Shown here: piece after piece, positions 1 through 8,824 of the stretch
Numbering within the stretch: the stretch's first letter is position 1
How the letters are laid out: every line of letters begins with the position of its first letter
Source of the DNA: Sphingobacterium oryzagri
Lineage (GTDB): Bacteria; Bacteroidota; Bacteroidia; Sphingobacteriales; Sphingobacteriaceae
DNA: 64,000 nt
Direction of reading: 5' to 3'
Assembly: GCF_028736175.1 (NCBI RefSeq)
Contig: NZ_CP117880.1
Coordinates: 4,712,001-4,776,000 of the forward strand
The notes under the pieces: model-generated
The model's input: the letters and a program-made list of their open reading frames with translations, nothing else
The model's database searches: none
What the model was told of the DNA's origin: nothing
Made by a program: the position numbers and the translations under genes

Positions 1-2
1 AG

Positions 3-164
3 CATAAATTTCGGTTAGTTTGCGGGCTACCGCACGCAGCCCTCACTAAGCTGCATAAACAGCTGGCGATTACAGATTATTCGAAGTTAGCACGTAGCCA
101 AATAACGTTGGCCAACCCGACATTTTTTGAGCTGCGATCTACATTCGACGTTTCGTTTTCCTAA
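3..164 (+). CDS. Possible C-terminal end of an unidentified protein (5' end outside window)
   Basis: One frame is open from the left edge to a TAA at 162-164 and gives 53 residues of plausible amphipathic composition ending in RSTFDVSFS. No family is recognised. It could be the tail of a gene entering from the left, or a chance open frame; its length alone is not convincing. The next 500 bases hold no gene, so if real it is the last gene of its unit. Confidence 0.25.
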   Translation, partial: HKFRLVCGLPHAALTKLHKQLAITDYSKLARSQITLANPTFFELRSTFDVSFS

Positions 165-686
165 TGCATAAAAAATAATTGGGGATTACCAGCACGCCAG
201 AACAATGGTATAAGTTGGGTATGACCAGCTTTTACGCAACTACTTTTTTTCCTTTCCACGACGATCATAGCGGTTGAAAATTTTTCCAGCCAGCATCTTT
301 ACCAGCAAGACACCTGAACATCAACCAATTATATAGTAAATATAGCAAGATAGTACGTGTCTGCAAGTACATTCAGTTAGCAAAAGTTTTTAGCCGTACA
401 AACCACACGGCCTCCCACATCTGAATCCGGTATCTTCCTCCTACTATCATCTTTTTTCAGTGCAAGCATCAATGTAAACAGCCGTCTTTTCAATTACAAA
501 GCTAAATTCTTGAGGATATCATTAAATAATTCTTAGTTCAAACCCTTTAAAACACCCCTTTTCTAAGATACAGAACGTAAATTATTGGCTTTATTGATAC
601 CCGGAGAACTGTTGGATTATTTCGATTATATGCGTGTTAGCCGTACAACAGTTTACACACTTCGAGGGATACCGCCGTACACCAGG
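165..686. other. Gene-free stretch before the repeat array
   Basis: All six frames are broken by stops within short distances, and no tRNA-like, terminator-like or promoter-like structure was recognised. It separates the possible left-edge gene tail from the 21-bp array. Confidence 0.5.
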
Positions 687-1232
687 CAAGTGATCACTTA
701 TTGCCAGCAAGTGATTACTTATCGCCGGCAAGTGATTACTTATCGCCAGCAAGTGATTACTTATTGCCAGCAAGTGATTACTTATCGCCGGCAAGTGATT
801 ACTTATTGCCAGCAAGTGATTACTTATCGCCAGCAAGTGATTACTTATTGCCAGCAAGTGATTACTTATCGCCAGCAAGTGATTACTTATTGCCAGCAAG
901 TGATTACTTATTGCCAGCAAGTGATTACTTATTGCCAGCAAGTGATCACTTATCGCCAGCAAGTGATTACTTATCGCCAGCAAGTGATTACTTATTGCCA
1001 GCAAGTGATTACTTATCGCCAGCAAGTGATTACTTATCGCCAGCAAGTGATTACTTATCGCCAGCAAGTGATTACTTATCGCCAGCAAGTGATTACTTAT
1101 TGCCAGCAAGTGATTACTTATTGCCAGCAAGTGATTACTTATTGCCAGCAAGTGATTACTTTTCGCCAGCAAGTGATCACTTTTCACCGGCAAGTGATTG
1201 CTTTTCGCCAGCAAGTGATTACTTTTTGGGAT
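687..1232. repeat. 21-bp tandem repeat array, 26 units, with a palindromic core
   Basis: Units of exactly 21 bp follow each other without spacers. Each consists of the 12-base core AAGTGATTACTT plus ATYGCCAGC. The Y position is T or C in an irregular order along the array. Three units (1, 12 and 24) carry AAGTGATCACTT, a perfect 12-bp palindrome; the others are one mismatch away. The last four units are degenerate (TTTT instead of TTAT), while the middle is nearly uniform, as expected after recent expansion. Because 21 is a multiple of three and the unit has no stops, three overlapping frames stay open on the two strands. I regard these as artefacts: no good start or ribosome site precedes them. 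The 21-bp period equals about two helical turns, so all cores face the same side of the DNA. Confidence 0.95.
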
Positions 1233-1300
1233 AGGGCCTTCGACAACAAGCGGCATCATGCTCCAGCGGCATTTTTCCTGATAAAATTAACGTTTTTAGC

Positions 1301-1353
1301 TTTGTATTTCGTGCGGTAAGGGATAGGCCATTTTTGGTATACAGCCTGAAGAA
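1301..1353. repeat. Degenerate copy A of a short duplicated segment
   Basis: This stretch aligns by eye with 2502-2550: a shared TTTGT start, then AAGGGATA, a GCC-TTTTT block and TACAG-CTGA, roughly 70% alike with gaps. On the minus strand both would encode a similar peptide with an S-S-x-C motif, but copy A is frame-shifted relative to copy B. They may be decayed copies of one gene end. The rest of 1233-1624 holds no supportable gene. Confidence 0.35.
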
Positions 1354-1624
1354 AGGATAATGATAACCTTTGCGGCTCCTCAGAATTCGGTTGAACAGCT
1401 TTAATTTCTATACGCTATGTAAGTCGGAAATTTTCGGGCAGAAAGCTCGATCTCTGATAGACCGTAGCTTATTGGAAGCACCATTTTGTTCGATTTATGG
1501 CTTATCGGTTTTCGGTATTTTTTTCCAAAACTCTTCCAGGATATGGCTTGATTTCAGCCGTTGGCAGCTAATCGTCAGTGTTTTACGACCTTTAGGAACG
1601 ATATCAAAAGCCGGTAGCCTATTG

Positions 1625-2209
1625 TCAAGGGCTGCTTAATGTGTTCCTACCGGCTCCAGCTACGCTTTCATAAAGCTGACTTTTATCGGTCGTATATGGT
1701 TCATTTATTAGCGGATGGTCGCGAGCGGATACGCGAAAGAATCCGTCACCGCTATATTCTGGTGCCTGAGCTGGTAGATGTTGATAGCGCCTTTGTTCAG
1801 CTGTTCCTTTGCGGTTTACGCGCGATGCGGCTATTTTCTTTAAAATCTGTATGCTTAATGCAGCCTTATCAGCGTTATGTGTAATGACGAATCTTGCCAA
1901 TGCTAAGGAGTTTTCCGGACGCATCAACATCGTATGTACACCTGCAGCGAGTGCTGCCAGGCGAATAGTCTTATCAGGATAATGGAGACGTAAAATACCG
2001 GCGTCTCTGCTTTCCTCCATATAAGCCAGACTTTTTTCGTTCGTTACCCTGCCCTTATTATCTTCTACAGGAAGAATAGGGACATTGATAACTGGTGCTT
2101 CTGTTAACAAGCCGACTAGCTTAACCGCCATTTTTTGCACATGAGCGTAACCCATCGTGATTACACAAAGACTTATCAAAAACAGCAGTGCGAAAATCGT
2201 AGTCATCAT
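1625..2209 (-). CDS. Hypothetical membrane-anchored protein
   Basis: About 194 residues when started at the ATG at 2209 (a second ATG lies at 2206; an upstream TTG is less likely). The N-terminus has a clear hydrophobic segment (about residues 3-25, including FALLFLISLCVITMGYA) fit for a signal anchor. It is followed by a charged soluble region with no recognised motif. The reading frame is long for this gene-poor area, but a family cannot be named and the last 60 residues are of odd composition, so the tail may be out of its original frame. It sits alone between the repeat array and the SusC gene, with no operon partner. Confidence 0.4.
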   Translation of the reverse strand: MMTTIFALLFLISLCVITMGYAHVQKMAVKLVGLLTEAPVINVPILPVEDNKGRVTNEKSLAYMEESRDAGILRLHYPDKTIRLAALAAGVHTMLMRPENSLALARFVITHNADKAALSIQILKKIAASRVNRKGTAEQRRYQHLPAQAPEYSGDGFFRVSARDHPLINEPYTTDKSQLYESVAGAGRNTLSSP

Positions 2210-3226
2210 CTCAAGCAATTTTGCTAGTATAAAACACCTGTATCGGTATTAAAATTACAATTAATTTTTTTAAAACCAATAAAATTGTAATTTAAATTAA
2301 ATACTAACTAAATTAAGAATTAAGCGACAAAACAGGCTCCGAAAATTAACCCTTCCGCAAGTACAGTTGACGGACCATATTTGGTCATCTTCTTGTGAAT
2401 AATTATTTTGCCGTTTAGCCTGATAGCCTGCCTAATTTCGACAGCGAGCATATCCATGCTTCAGCTAAACGCTTCGCTGCTAAATTAAAGACCCGTAGAA
2501 GTTTGTTTAGGCGTTTAAGGGATATGCCTTTTTCTGTACAGGCTGATGAGATTATATGCCTAAAATTATCCCTCTCCAGGCTTTCAGCTTGCTCTCTTAC
2601 CAATCAATAAACCTTTTTATTAATCAATAACATAAATTATTGTCAAAACAACACTAAAAACCAGGAAGAAACATATTTTGAGAACAAAAAATACCTAAAG
2701 GTGTATTTTTTTTAAACCTAAGTACACAAAAAGAAATATATTTTATATATTCAGCAAAAATATACACATTTTAAGAAACAACACTGCAGCAAACATGATG
2801 ATCGAAGTTTGCTAGGCAAGCGAACGGCAAAAAAAGCCTGTAGATTGGGTAAAGAAAACGTTTAATGAGCCGTAGCATGGACATAGAAACGTGTATAAAA
2901 CACCATTTCAATTTTTGAAAGCTTTGAGCCACACTTAATTTTAACCGAACAGCTTCTAAACTGCGGTCTTTCTGGCAACTAACGCTAAAATTAACCCATA
3001 TGTTAACATATAAGCAAGAGCGATACATTTTTATCGAACTAAGTATTCTGTTGTATGCGATGCTCCGCGTGAGCCACGTCTTCCCGGTGCTATTCCAATC
3101 AATGCGTTTGAGCAATATGTCAACATTGTTTTTTTACAAAAAGGCTGCGCGTGCGAACATGCACCTGTCATAGCTTTCTGAAGTTGTGGACGATCATTTT
3201 TTTTTAAATCCTAATTACCGCTAAAT
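2210..3226. other. AT-rich gene-poor stretch upstream of the SusC gene
   Basis: No convincing gene. Copy B of the degenerate duplicated segment lies at 2502-2550, inside a 62-codon minus-strand frame (2415-2603) that may be a gene remnant. A 114-codon minus-strand frame (2771-3115) has no recognisable composition or motif. The bases just before 3227 are T-rich and probably carry the SusC promoter, but no clear TAnnTTTG box was found. Confidence 0.45.
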
Positions 3227-6200
3227 ATGAAGATAAATTTTACTTACAAACACTCCCTGCTTATCGCAGCGCGCTGTGGCATTTTCACGCTGCTGCTCGT
3301 GTTTTGTCAGCTGGCTGCCCAGGCCCAAAGCATCAGCTTGCATCGAAACAGCCTAACCTTAGACGAATTGTTCGAACATTTACGCACCGTTACGTCCTAT
3401 GATTTTGTCTACAACGAAACGCTGCTCCGGAACACAAAACCTGTTAATATTTCAGTAGATAATGTATCGCTGGAGCAGGTGCTGGCTATTGCTTTTCAAG
3501 ATCAACCAGTGAGCTATGTCATCCGCGAAAAAACGGTTGTCATACAGCCGAGGCGGGCGCGACAGCCCCAAGTGGATACGCAACGCAAAATTTATGGCCA
3601 CGTACGCGATGAACGCGGCAATGGTCTTTCCGGTGTAACCATTTCGCTCTTCATCCGTCAGCAACAATTCCTAGCCGTGGTGAGCGCGGAGGATGGATAT
3701 TTTGAATTCCCGTTTGTTGCCGATGCATCGACGCTACGGACACAGCATCTAGGCTACAAAGATCAGGTCTTAAAGATTGATCCTGCAAAAAACAACACCT
3801 ACCAAATTGCCATGGCTTCGCAAGACAAGCAGATCGATGAGGTTGTTGTGACCGGTATGTTTAACAGACCGGTAGAAAACTTTACCGGAGCCGCAACGAC
3901 CATCACGGGTGAAGATCTGCGCAAAGTAAGCACCGTAGATATTTTTAGAAGTGTCGCAGCGCTGGATCCTGCTTTTAATATTAACGTTGACAATGTTACC
4001 GGGGGTAATATCAATCAAATGCCCCAGGTACAAATCCGTGGACAAAACTCGTTTCCCACACTAAGTGATGATGTATCCAGCAATCCCAACCAACCCTTGT
4101 TTATTTTGGATGGCTTTGAAGTGACCATTGACCGCATCAAAGATCTCGATATCAATCTCATTAATACCGTTGTTATCTTGAAAGACGCTTCGGCGACAGC
4201 TATATACGGCTCACGGGGTGCAAATGGCGTGATGGTAATCAATACCAAAGCGCCGTTACCAGGCAAGATTGCCGTTTCGGTCATCAATGATTTTAGCATC
4301 ACGACGCCAGATCTATCCGTCTACCAAATGCTTGATGCCCGGCAAAAACTGGATTACGAACAACGCTTAGGTATCTATCAATCATCGGACAATCCAAATC
4401 GTCAACACGCATTGACGCAGCTTTATAATCAACGTATTCGCGCCGTAGAAGGCGGTATAAACACCGATTGGCGTAATCTGGCGGTCCAGGCAGGCATTCT
4501 CAACCGAACCTCGGTTTCGCTAACCGGCGGAGATAGCACAATCCGCTATGGTATTCATGCCGGAACTAATTTTCAGCACGGCGTTATGAAAGGTCAGGAC
4601 CGCACCAATTACCAGGCACAATTTGACTTTTCCTACCTGTTAAAGAAACTTCGGTTCAGCAATTCGGCCCGTTTCTACCAAACCACGGCCAACGAATCGC
4701 CTTACGGCAGCTTTGCGACTTATTTGGACATGAACCCTTACTGGTCGCCCTATGATGCAAACAATCAGACACCTTATTATCTGGAGGAATTTGTTGCCAC
4801 AGGCGATTATCGCATGACAAGTTACATTACCAATCCGCTATACAATGCGTCGCTCGGAGTAATAAATCGCAATAAAACCCTGGGCCTTCAAAACAACTTC
4901 AATATCCGTTACGATATTTTGCCCAGTTTATTCCTTGAATCAAGAATCGGCATCATCAAAGAATTCGGCAGCTCCGATTACTTTCTCCCCGGCAGCCATA
5001 CTTCTTTCGAACGTGTAACAGACCCGGCGCAACGTGGTTCGTACACCAAAGGTCAATCCGAACGACTGGACTATGAATTTGCTACGTTTGTCAACTTCAG
5101 AAAAAACTGGAATAAACATCTCCTGTTCAGCACATTTAGCTTTGAGCTAGGTAGTAATAGTAACGATGGCTATACCGTAAGAGCGGTTGGTTTTGCTACA
5201 GACAACCTGAATCACCTGCTGTATGCTTCGCAATACGCCCCAAACACACGACCAACTGGTACAGAAAATAGTAACAACCGCGTAGGCATGCTATTAAACG
5301 GAAACTACAGCTATGACAACCGCTACTTACTTGATGTTTCGATCCGCCGAGACGGCTCTTCGATGTATGGCACAGAACGCAAATTCGGCGATTTTTGGTC
5401 AGTCGGCCTCGGATGGAATCTGCATAAGGAAAACTTCCTGAAAAACGTTTCTGCGATCGATCGTCTGCGTTTGCGTACGACCTACGGCGCCACAGGCTCG
5501 CTTGAGATACCGCCTTACTCCGCCTTAACACAATACACCTACAGCGTTTCTAACACCTACGACGGAAATATTGGCGTATCGCTGGAAAACATTGGCAACC
5601 CCAATTTAGGTTGGCAACAGAAAAACGAATTGAATGCCGGCTTAGATTTAGAAATGCTCGAAACACGGTTTACTTTGCGGGCAGATTATTACCATTCGAT
5701 CACCAGCCAGGCAATCACACAGCTTACCTTAGCTCCGTCAGTAGGCATGAATTCCTACTATGAAAATTTTGGAAAAATTGGCAATCAAGGCGTCGAACTA
5801 GCCCTGCAATATCGGCTTATCAACGACAGCCGTCGTAATATTTTTTGGACCCTTTTTGTAAACGGTTTGCACAACAAAAATACGCTGCTAGAAATTTCCG
5901 ACAATTTGCAATCCCTCAACGAAAGTCTCAATGCACAATCGCGCACCATACCCAATTTTTTGTATCAGGAAGGCGAATCTACGACAACTTTATATGCCGT
6001 GCCTTCCCTGGGTATTGATCCTGCAACAGGCGATGAAGTTTTCCAAAAAAGAGATGGTACAGCCACCTATATTTGGTCAGCAGGAGATAAAGTTGCTGTC
6101 GGAAATACCTTACCTAAATGGCAAGGTACATTTGGGACGAATTTTTTCTATCGAGGCTTTGAGTTTTCGGCCATGTTAAACTACCGCTGGGGTGGTCAAA

Positions 6201-6586
6201 CTTACAACCAAACCTTAGTTGATCGGGTCGAAAATATCAACCCGCGCTTAAATGTGGATGCCCGTGCGTACAACAATGCATGGCAGCAACCCGGGGACAA
6301 CGCCCTCTACCGCAGAGTACGTGTAGGAGGAGAACTGGAAGTAGCTAATGATTACTCATTAATCTCCACGCGCTTCGTTGAAAACGACAATATCTTATCG
6401 ATAGCCTCTTTATCTTTAGGCTACCTGTTTGACAGACAGCAATTCGTAAAACGTGCTGGATTTAACTCGATTCGTGTGCGGGTCCTAAGCAACGATCTTG
6501 CGCAATTTAGTTCTATGCAAATTGAACGCGGAACAACGAATCCTTTCGCCCGCACCTACTCCCTATCTATTAATGCTTCATTTTAA
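3227..6586 (+). CDS. SusC/RagA-family TonB-linked outer membrane receptor with STN domain
   Basis: 1119 residues. It forms the beta-barrel that imports a ligand with its SusD partner, energised by TonB. Order: signal peptide (about 1-34, ending AAQAQ), STN domain (about 40-108), carboxypeptidase-regulatory-like domain from IYGHVRDERG (about 122-200), plug with the SusC hallmark ILKDASATAIYGSRGANGV (ending near 340), then a barrel ending in an aromatic residue (NASF). The STN domain is typical of receptors that signal to a FecR-type anti-sigma factor, yet no fecI/fecR pair lies nearby. It is the first gene of a four-gene unit, with 4 bp to susD. The substrate is not evident: no glycoside hydrolase, peptidase or siderophore gene accompanies it. 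Confidence 0.96.
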   Translation: MKINFTYKHSLLIAARCGIFTLLLVFCQLAAQAQSISLHRNSLTLDELFEHLRTVTSYDFVYNETLLRNTKPVNISVDNVSLEQVLAIAFQDQPVSYVIREKTVVIQPRRARQPQVDTQRKIYGHVRDERGNGLSGVTISLFIRQQQFLAVVSAEDGYFEFPFVADASTLRTQHLGYKDQVLKIDPAKNNTYQIAMASQDKQIDEVVVTGMFNRPVENFTGAATTITGEDLRKVSTVDIFRSVAALDPAFNINVDNVTGGNINQMPQVQIRGQNSFPTLSDDVSSNPNQPLFILDGFEVTIDRIKDLDINLINTVVILKDASATAIYGSRGANGVMVINTKAPLPGKIAVSVINDFSITTPDLSVYQMLDARQKLDYEQRLGIYQSSDNPNRQHALTQLYNQRIRAVEGGINTDWRNLAVQAGILNRTSVSLTGGDSTIRYGIHAGTNFQHGVMKGQDRTNYQAQFDFSYLLKKLRFSNSARFYQTTANESPYGSFATYLDMNPYWSPYDANNQTPYYLEEFVATGDYRMTSYITNPLYNASLGVINRNKTLGLQNNFNIRYDILPSLFLESRIGIIKEFGSSDYFLPGSHTSFERVTDPAQRGSYTKGQSERLDYEFATFVNFRKNWNKHLLFSTFSFELGSNSNDGYTVRAVGFATDNLNHLLYASQYAPNTRPTGTENSNNRVGMLLNGNYSYDNRYLLDVSIRRDGSSMYGTERKFGDFWSVGLGWNLHKENFLKNVSAIDRLRLRTTYGATGSLEIPPYSALTQYTYSVSNTYDGNIGVSLENIGNPNLGWQQKNELNAGLDLEMLETRFTLRADYYHSITSQAITQLTLAPSVGMNSYYENFGKIGNQGVELALQYRLINDSRRNIFWTLFVNGLHNKNTLLEISDNLQSLNESLNAQSRTIPNFLYQEGESTTTLYAVPSLGIDPATGDEVFQKRDGTATYIWSAGDKVAVGNTLPKWQGTFGTNFFYRGFEFSAMLNYRWGGQTYNQTLVDRVENINPRLNVDARAYNNAWQQPGDNALYRRVRVGGELEVANDYSLISTRFVENDNILSIASLSLGYLFDRQQFVKRAGFNSIRVRVLSNDLAQFSSMQIERGTTNPFARTYSLSINASF

Positions 6587-6590
6587 CATT

Positions 6591-8045
6591 ATGAGAACAA
6601 GCTATTTACTATATTCCTTCTGCAGTATCTTATGGCTAACAACGCTCAGCAGTTGCGAAAAATTTCTTTCAGAAACCCCGAGAACCAGCGTCTCTGACGA
6701 GCAACTTTTTACGACATCAGCAGGCTTTGAACAAGCCCTGAATGGCGTATATGTCCGCATAGGTGGGAGATCATTATACGGTGACAATCTTTCTATGGGC
6801 TACTTAAGTGCTCTGGCAAAAAACTATAACGTTTCGTCCTCCTCACATTATTTCTTTCGGACGACTACGTTTAACTATGAAAACTCATCGTTAATCAACA
6901 GTATCTGGAATCAGGCCTATCGTTCGATTGCCACATTAAACAATATCCTATCGTTCATCGACGAGCGTCGCCATGTATTCAGCAGCAATCGCTATGCAGA
7001 AATCAAAGGCGAATCATTAGCCATGCGTGCATTTTTACATTTTGATCTGCTTCGTCTCTTTGGCGCCAACTATCAAAGTCAGCCTCAGGCTATTTCCATA
7101 CCTTACAGAAAGACTTACACGTTGCAGGTCAAACCTGCACAACCTGCAAATGAAGTGATCGCCGAGATATTAGCTGACCTTACAGAAGCTGAAACATTGT
7201 TAGCAGACGACCCTATCAACAGTGAAAATTTAAACAATAGACGTTATCGATTAAATCGATACGCCATTTTAGCATTGAAAGCCCGTATTTACCAGTACAT
7301 TGGCGACAAAGCCGAAGCATCCCGCTATGCCAACATGGTGATCGCGAGCAATCTTTTTTCTTTTGTTGAAAACGCGGCGATATCCACCATCAATCCGGGA
7401 CGAAAGGATCGGCTTTTTACGACGGAACTTGTCTTCGGGTTACGTGTGATTGACATCCAAAACTGGACGGATATTGGTGATTTACCATATTTTCGATATT
7501 CATATGGTGGTAGCGACAATGCCGAGTTAACACTTAACGAAGCAAACTTTCGCGATCTTTTTGAGGCTGCGATCAATCCAACAGATTTCCGCTACTAATA
7601 CCTTATTGAGGTGGACCCAGCAGATAATAACAATTTCAGCATACGTTATCCCTCCAAATATTGGCAAACGTGGGTCTCTGACGTCGGTGAAACGAACGCT
7701 GATCGTCTGGATCAAACTGTACCGCTGATCCGCATCAGCGAAATGTACTATATTTTGGCAGACGGCGCCAATACCATCACCGAAGCGCTGGGCTACCTCA
7801 ATACCGTAAGGCAACATCGGGGAATCACGAACTTGCTTACTACAAGCTCCATAAACAGTACAAATCTCTTATTGGCCGAGATTACGAAAGAGTATCGAAA
7901 AGAATTTTATGCCGAGGGGCAAACGTTTTTCTGGTACAAATTGCAAAATTCACCTACCATGCTATTTTACAACGGTGTGGTCAGACCGGAAAACTACATC
8001 TTTCCCATTCCGCTAGCAGAAGTGGAATATAATCCCACGTACTAA
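6591..8045 (+). pseudogene. SusD/RagB-family lipoprotein interrupted by an in-frame TAA
   Basis: SusD proteins are surface lipoproteins that cap the SusC channel. From the ATG at 6591 there is a lipoprotein signal (LTTLSSC), then the usual SusD N-terminal TPR-rich part (KFLSETPRTSV, RAFLHFDLLRLFG). At codon 336 (7596-7598) a TAA follows DFRY. The same frame then continues without another stop to 8045 with a typical SusD C-terminal half (PLIRISEMYYILADGA, EYRKEFYAEGQTFFWYK, ending IPLAEVEYNPTY). The total would be 484 residues, normal for the family. So a single nonsense codon splits an otherwise intact gene. It may be a real inactivating mutation, a sequencing error, or a site of readthrough. 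The first 335 residues alone would lack the conserved C-terminal part. Confidence 0.92.
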
Positions 8046-8074
8046 ACATTTGTTTTAATCTAATGCATATTAAC

Positions 8075-8812
8075 ATGAAAAAAATACTTGTAATAGCAGT
8101 CACCCTGTTCCTATTTTTTGGTTGCTCCAAAAATGAGCATCTTCTATATACAGAGAAAAGAGCGTTATCTTTTGCCAACAGAAGCCCGCTAACAACAGGC
8201 GATTCACTCGTATACTCCTTTGTCTCCAATGCGGTGCAAGGCAATCGCGACACATTGTACTTACCACTCAGGCTGACGGGCGATTTATTGACTCAGGAAT
8301 TACCTTTTAGCCTTGAAGTCGCACCGGGCAGCACTGCACAAGAGCATGTACATTATGAGTTTACACCGACCATTTTTCCAGCAGACACTGCGACTCATAA
8401 CTATCCAATCATCCTTTTGCGCACGCCAGAGCTCGTAACGGAAACCCGAACGCTAAACCTAAGCATCGTCGCCAACGACAATTTTGACGTTGGCCCCCTG
8501 TCTAACGAAACTGCCGTCGTACGAGGTGTCGTATCGAGGCGAAGCTATGAAACAGTAAAACTGCAACTCACTGACCGCCTAGTGAGGCCCTCTTGGTGGG
8601 GCTTCGCAGAAAATTATTATTATGGCTCATATAGTGAAGTGCGTTATCGATTTATGATTGAAACCTGCGGCATTACCGACTTTTCTTACCTCACATTGAG
8701 TTTTCCTTTAATAATAAATTACATCGCTTTGTTGCAAAGCGCCGCCATAGAATATGAACGTGTCAACGGGCAGCCTTTACGCGATGAAAACGGTGCTATT
8801 ATATCTTTTTAA
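8075..8812 (+). CDS. DUF4843-type lipoprotein of the SusCD module
   Basis: About 245 residues from the ATG at 8075, which gives MKKILVIAVTLFLFFGC, a classic lipoprotein signal; an in-frame ATG 12 bases upstream is less fitting. The body is beta-rich with repeated patterns such as DTLYLPLRLTGD and TRTLNLSIVANDNF, in keeping with DUF4843 proteins that follow SusD genes in Bacteroidota. It is probably an accessory surface lipoprotein of the uptake complex. It starts 30 bp after the susD frame ends and is followed after 12 bp by the PKD-like lipoprotein gene. The family assignment comes from pattern and context. Confidence 0.8.
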   Translation: MKKILVIAVTLFLFFGCSKNEHLLYTEKRALSFANRSPLTTGDSLVYSFVSNAVQGNRDTLYLPLRLTGDLLTQELPFSLEVAPGSTAQEHVHYEFTPTIFPADTATHNYPIILLRTPELVTETRTLNLSIVANDNFDVGPLSNETAVVRGVVSRRSYETVKLQLTDRLVRPSWWGFAENYYYGSYSEVRYRFMIETCGITDFSYLTLSFPLIINYIALLQSAAIEYERVNGQPLRDENGAIISF

Positions 8813-8824
8813 ACGCCAAAACTT

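Noticed and set aside
687..1232. CRISPR array
   Set aside because: Units abut without unique spacers and no cas gene is nearby.
585..1319. Three long open frames (plus and minus strand) over the 21-bp array
   Set aside because: The period is a multiple of three and the unit has no stops, so several frames stay open by construction. Starts are TTG or mid-repeat, with no ribosome site.
2415..2603. 62-codon minus-strand frame as a gene
   Set aside because: It overlaps a degenerate repeat and has no recognised family; kept only as a possible remnant.
2771..3115. 114-codon minus-strand frame before the SusC gene
   Set aside because: Composition and lack of any motif look like chance; no start context or neighbour supports it.
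7527..7817. Antisense frame across the SusD stop codon
   Set aside because: The sense frame on both sides of the TAA is clearly SusD, so the antisense one is a shadow.
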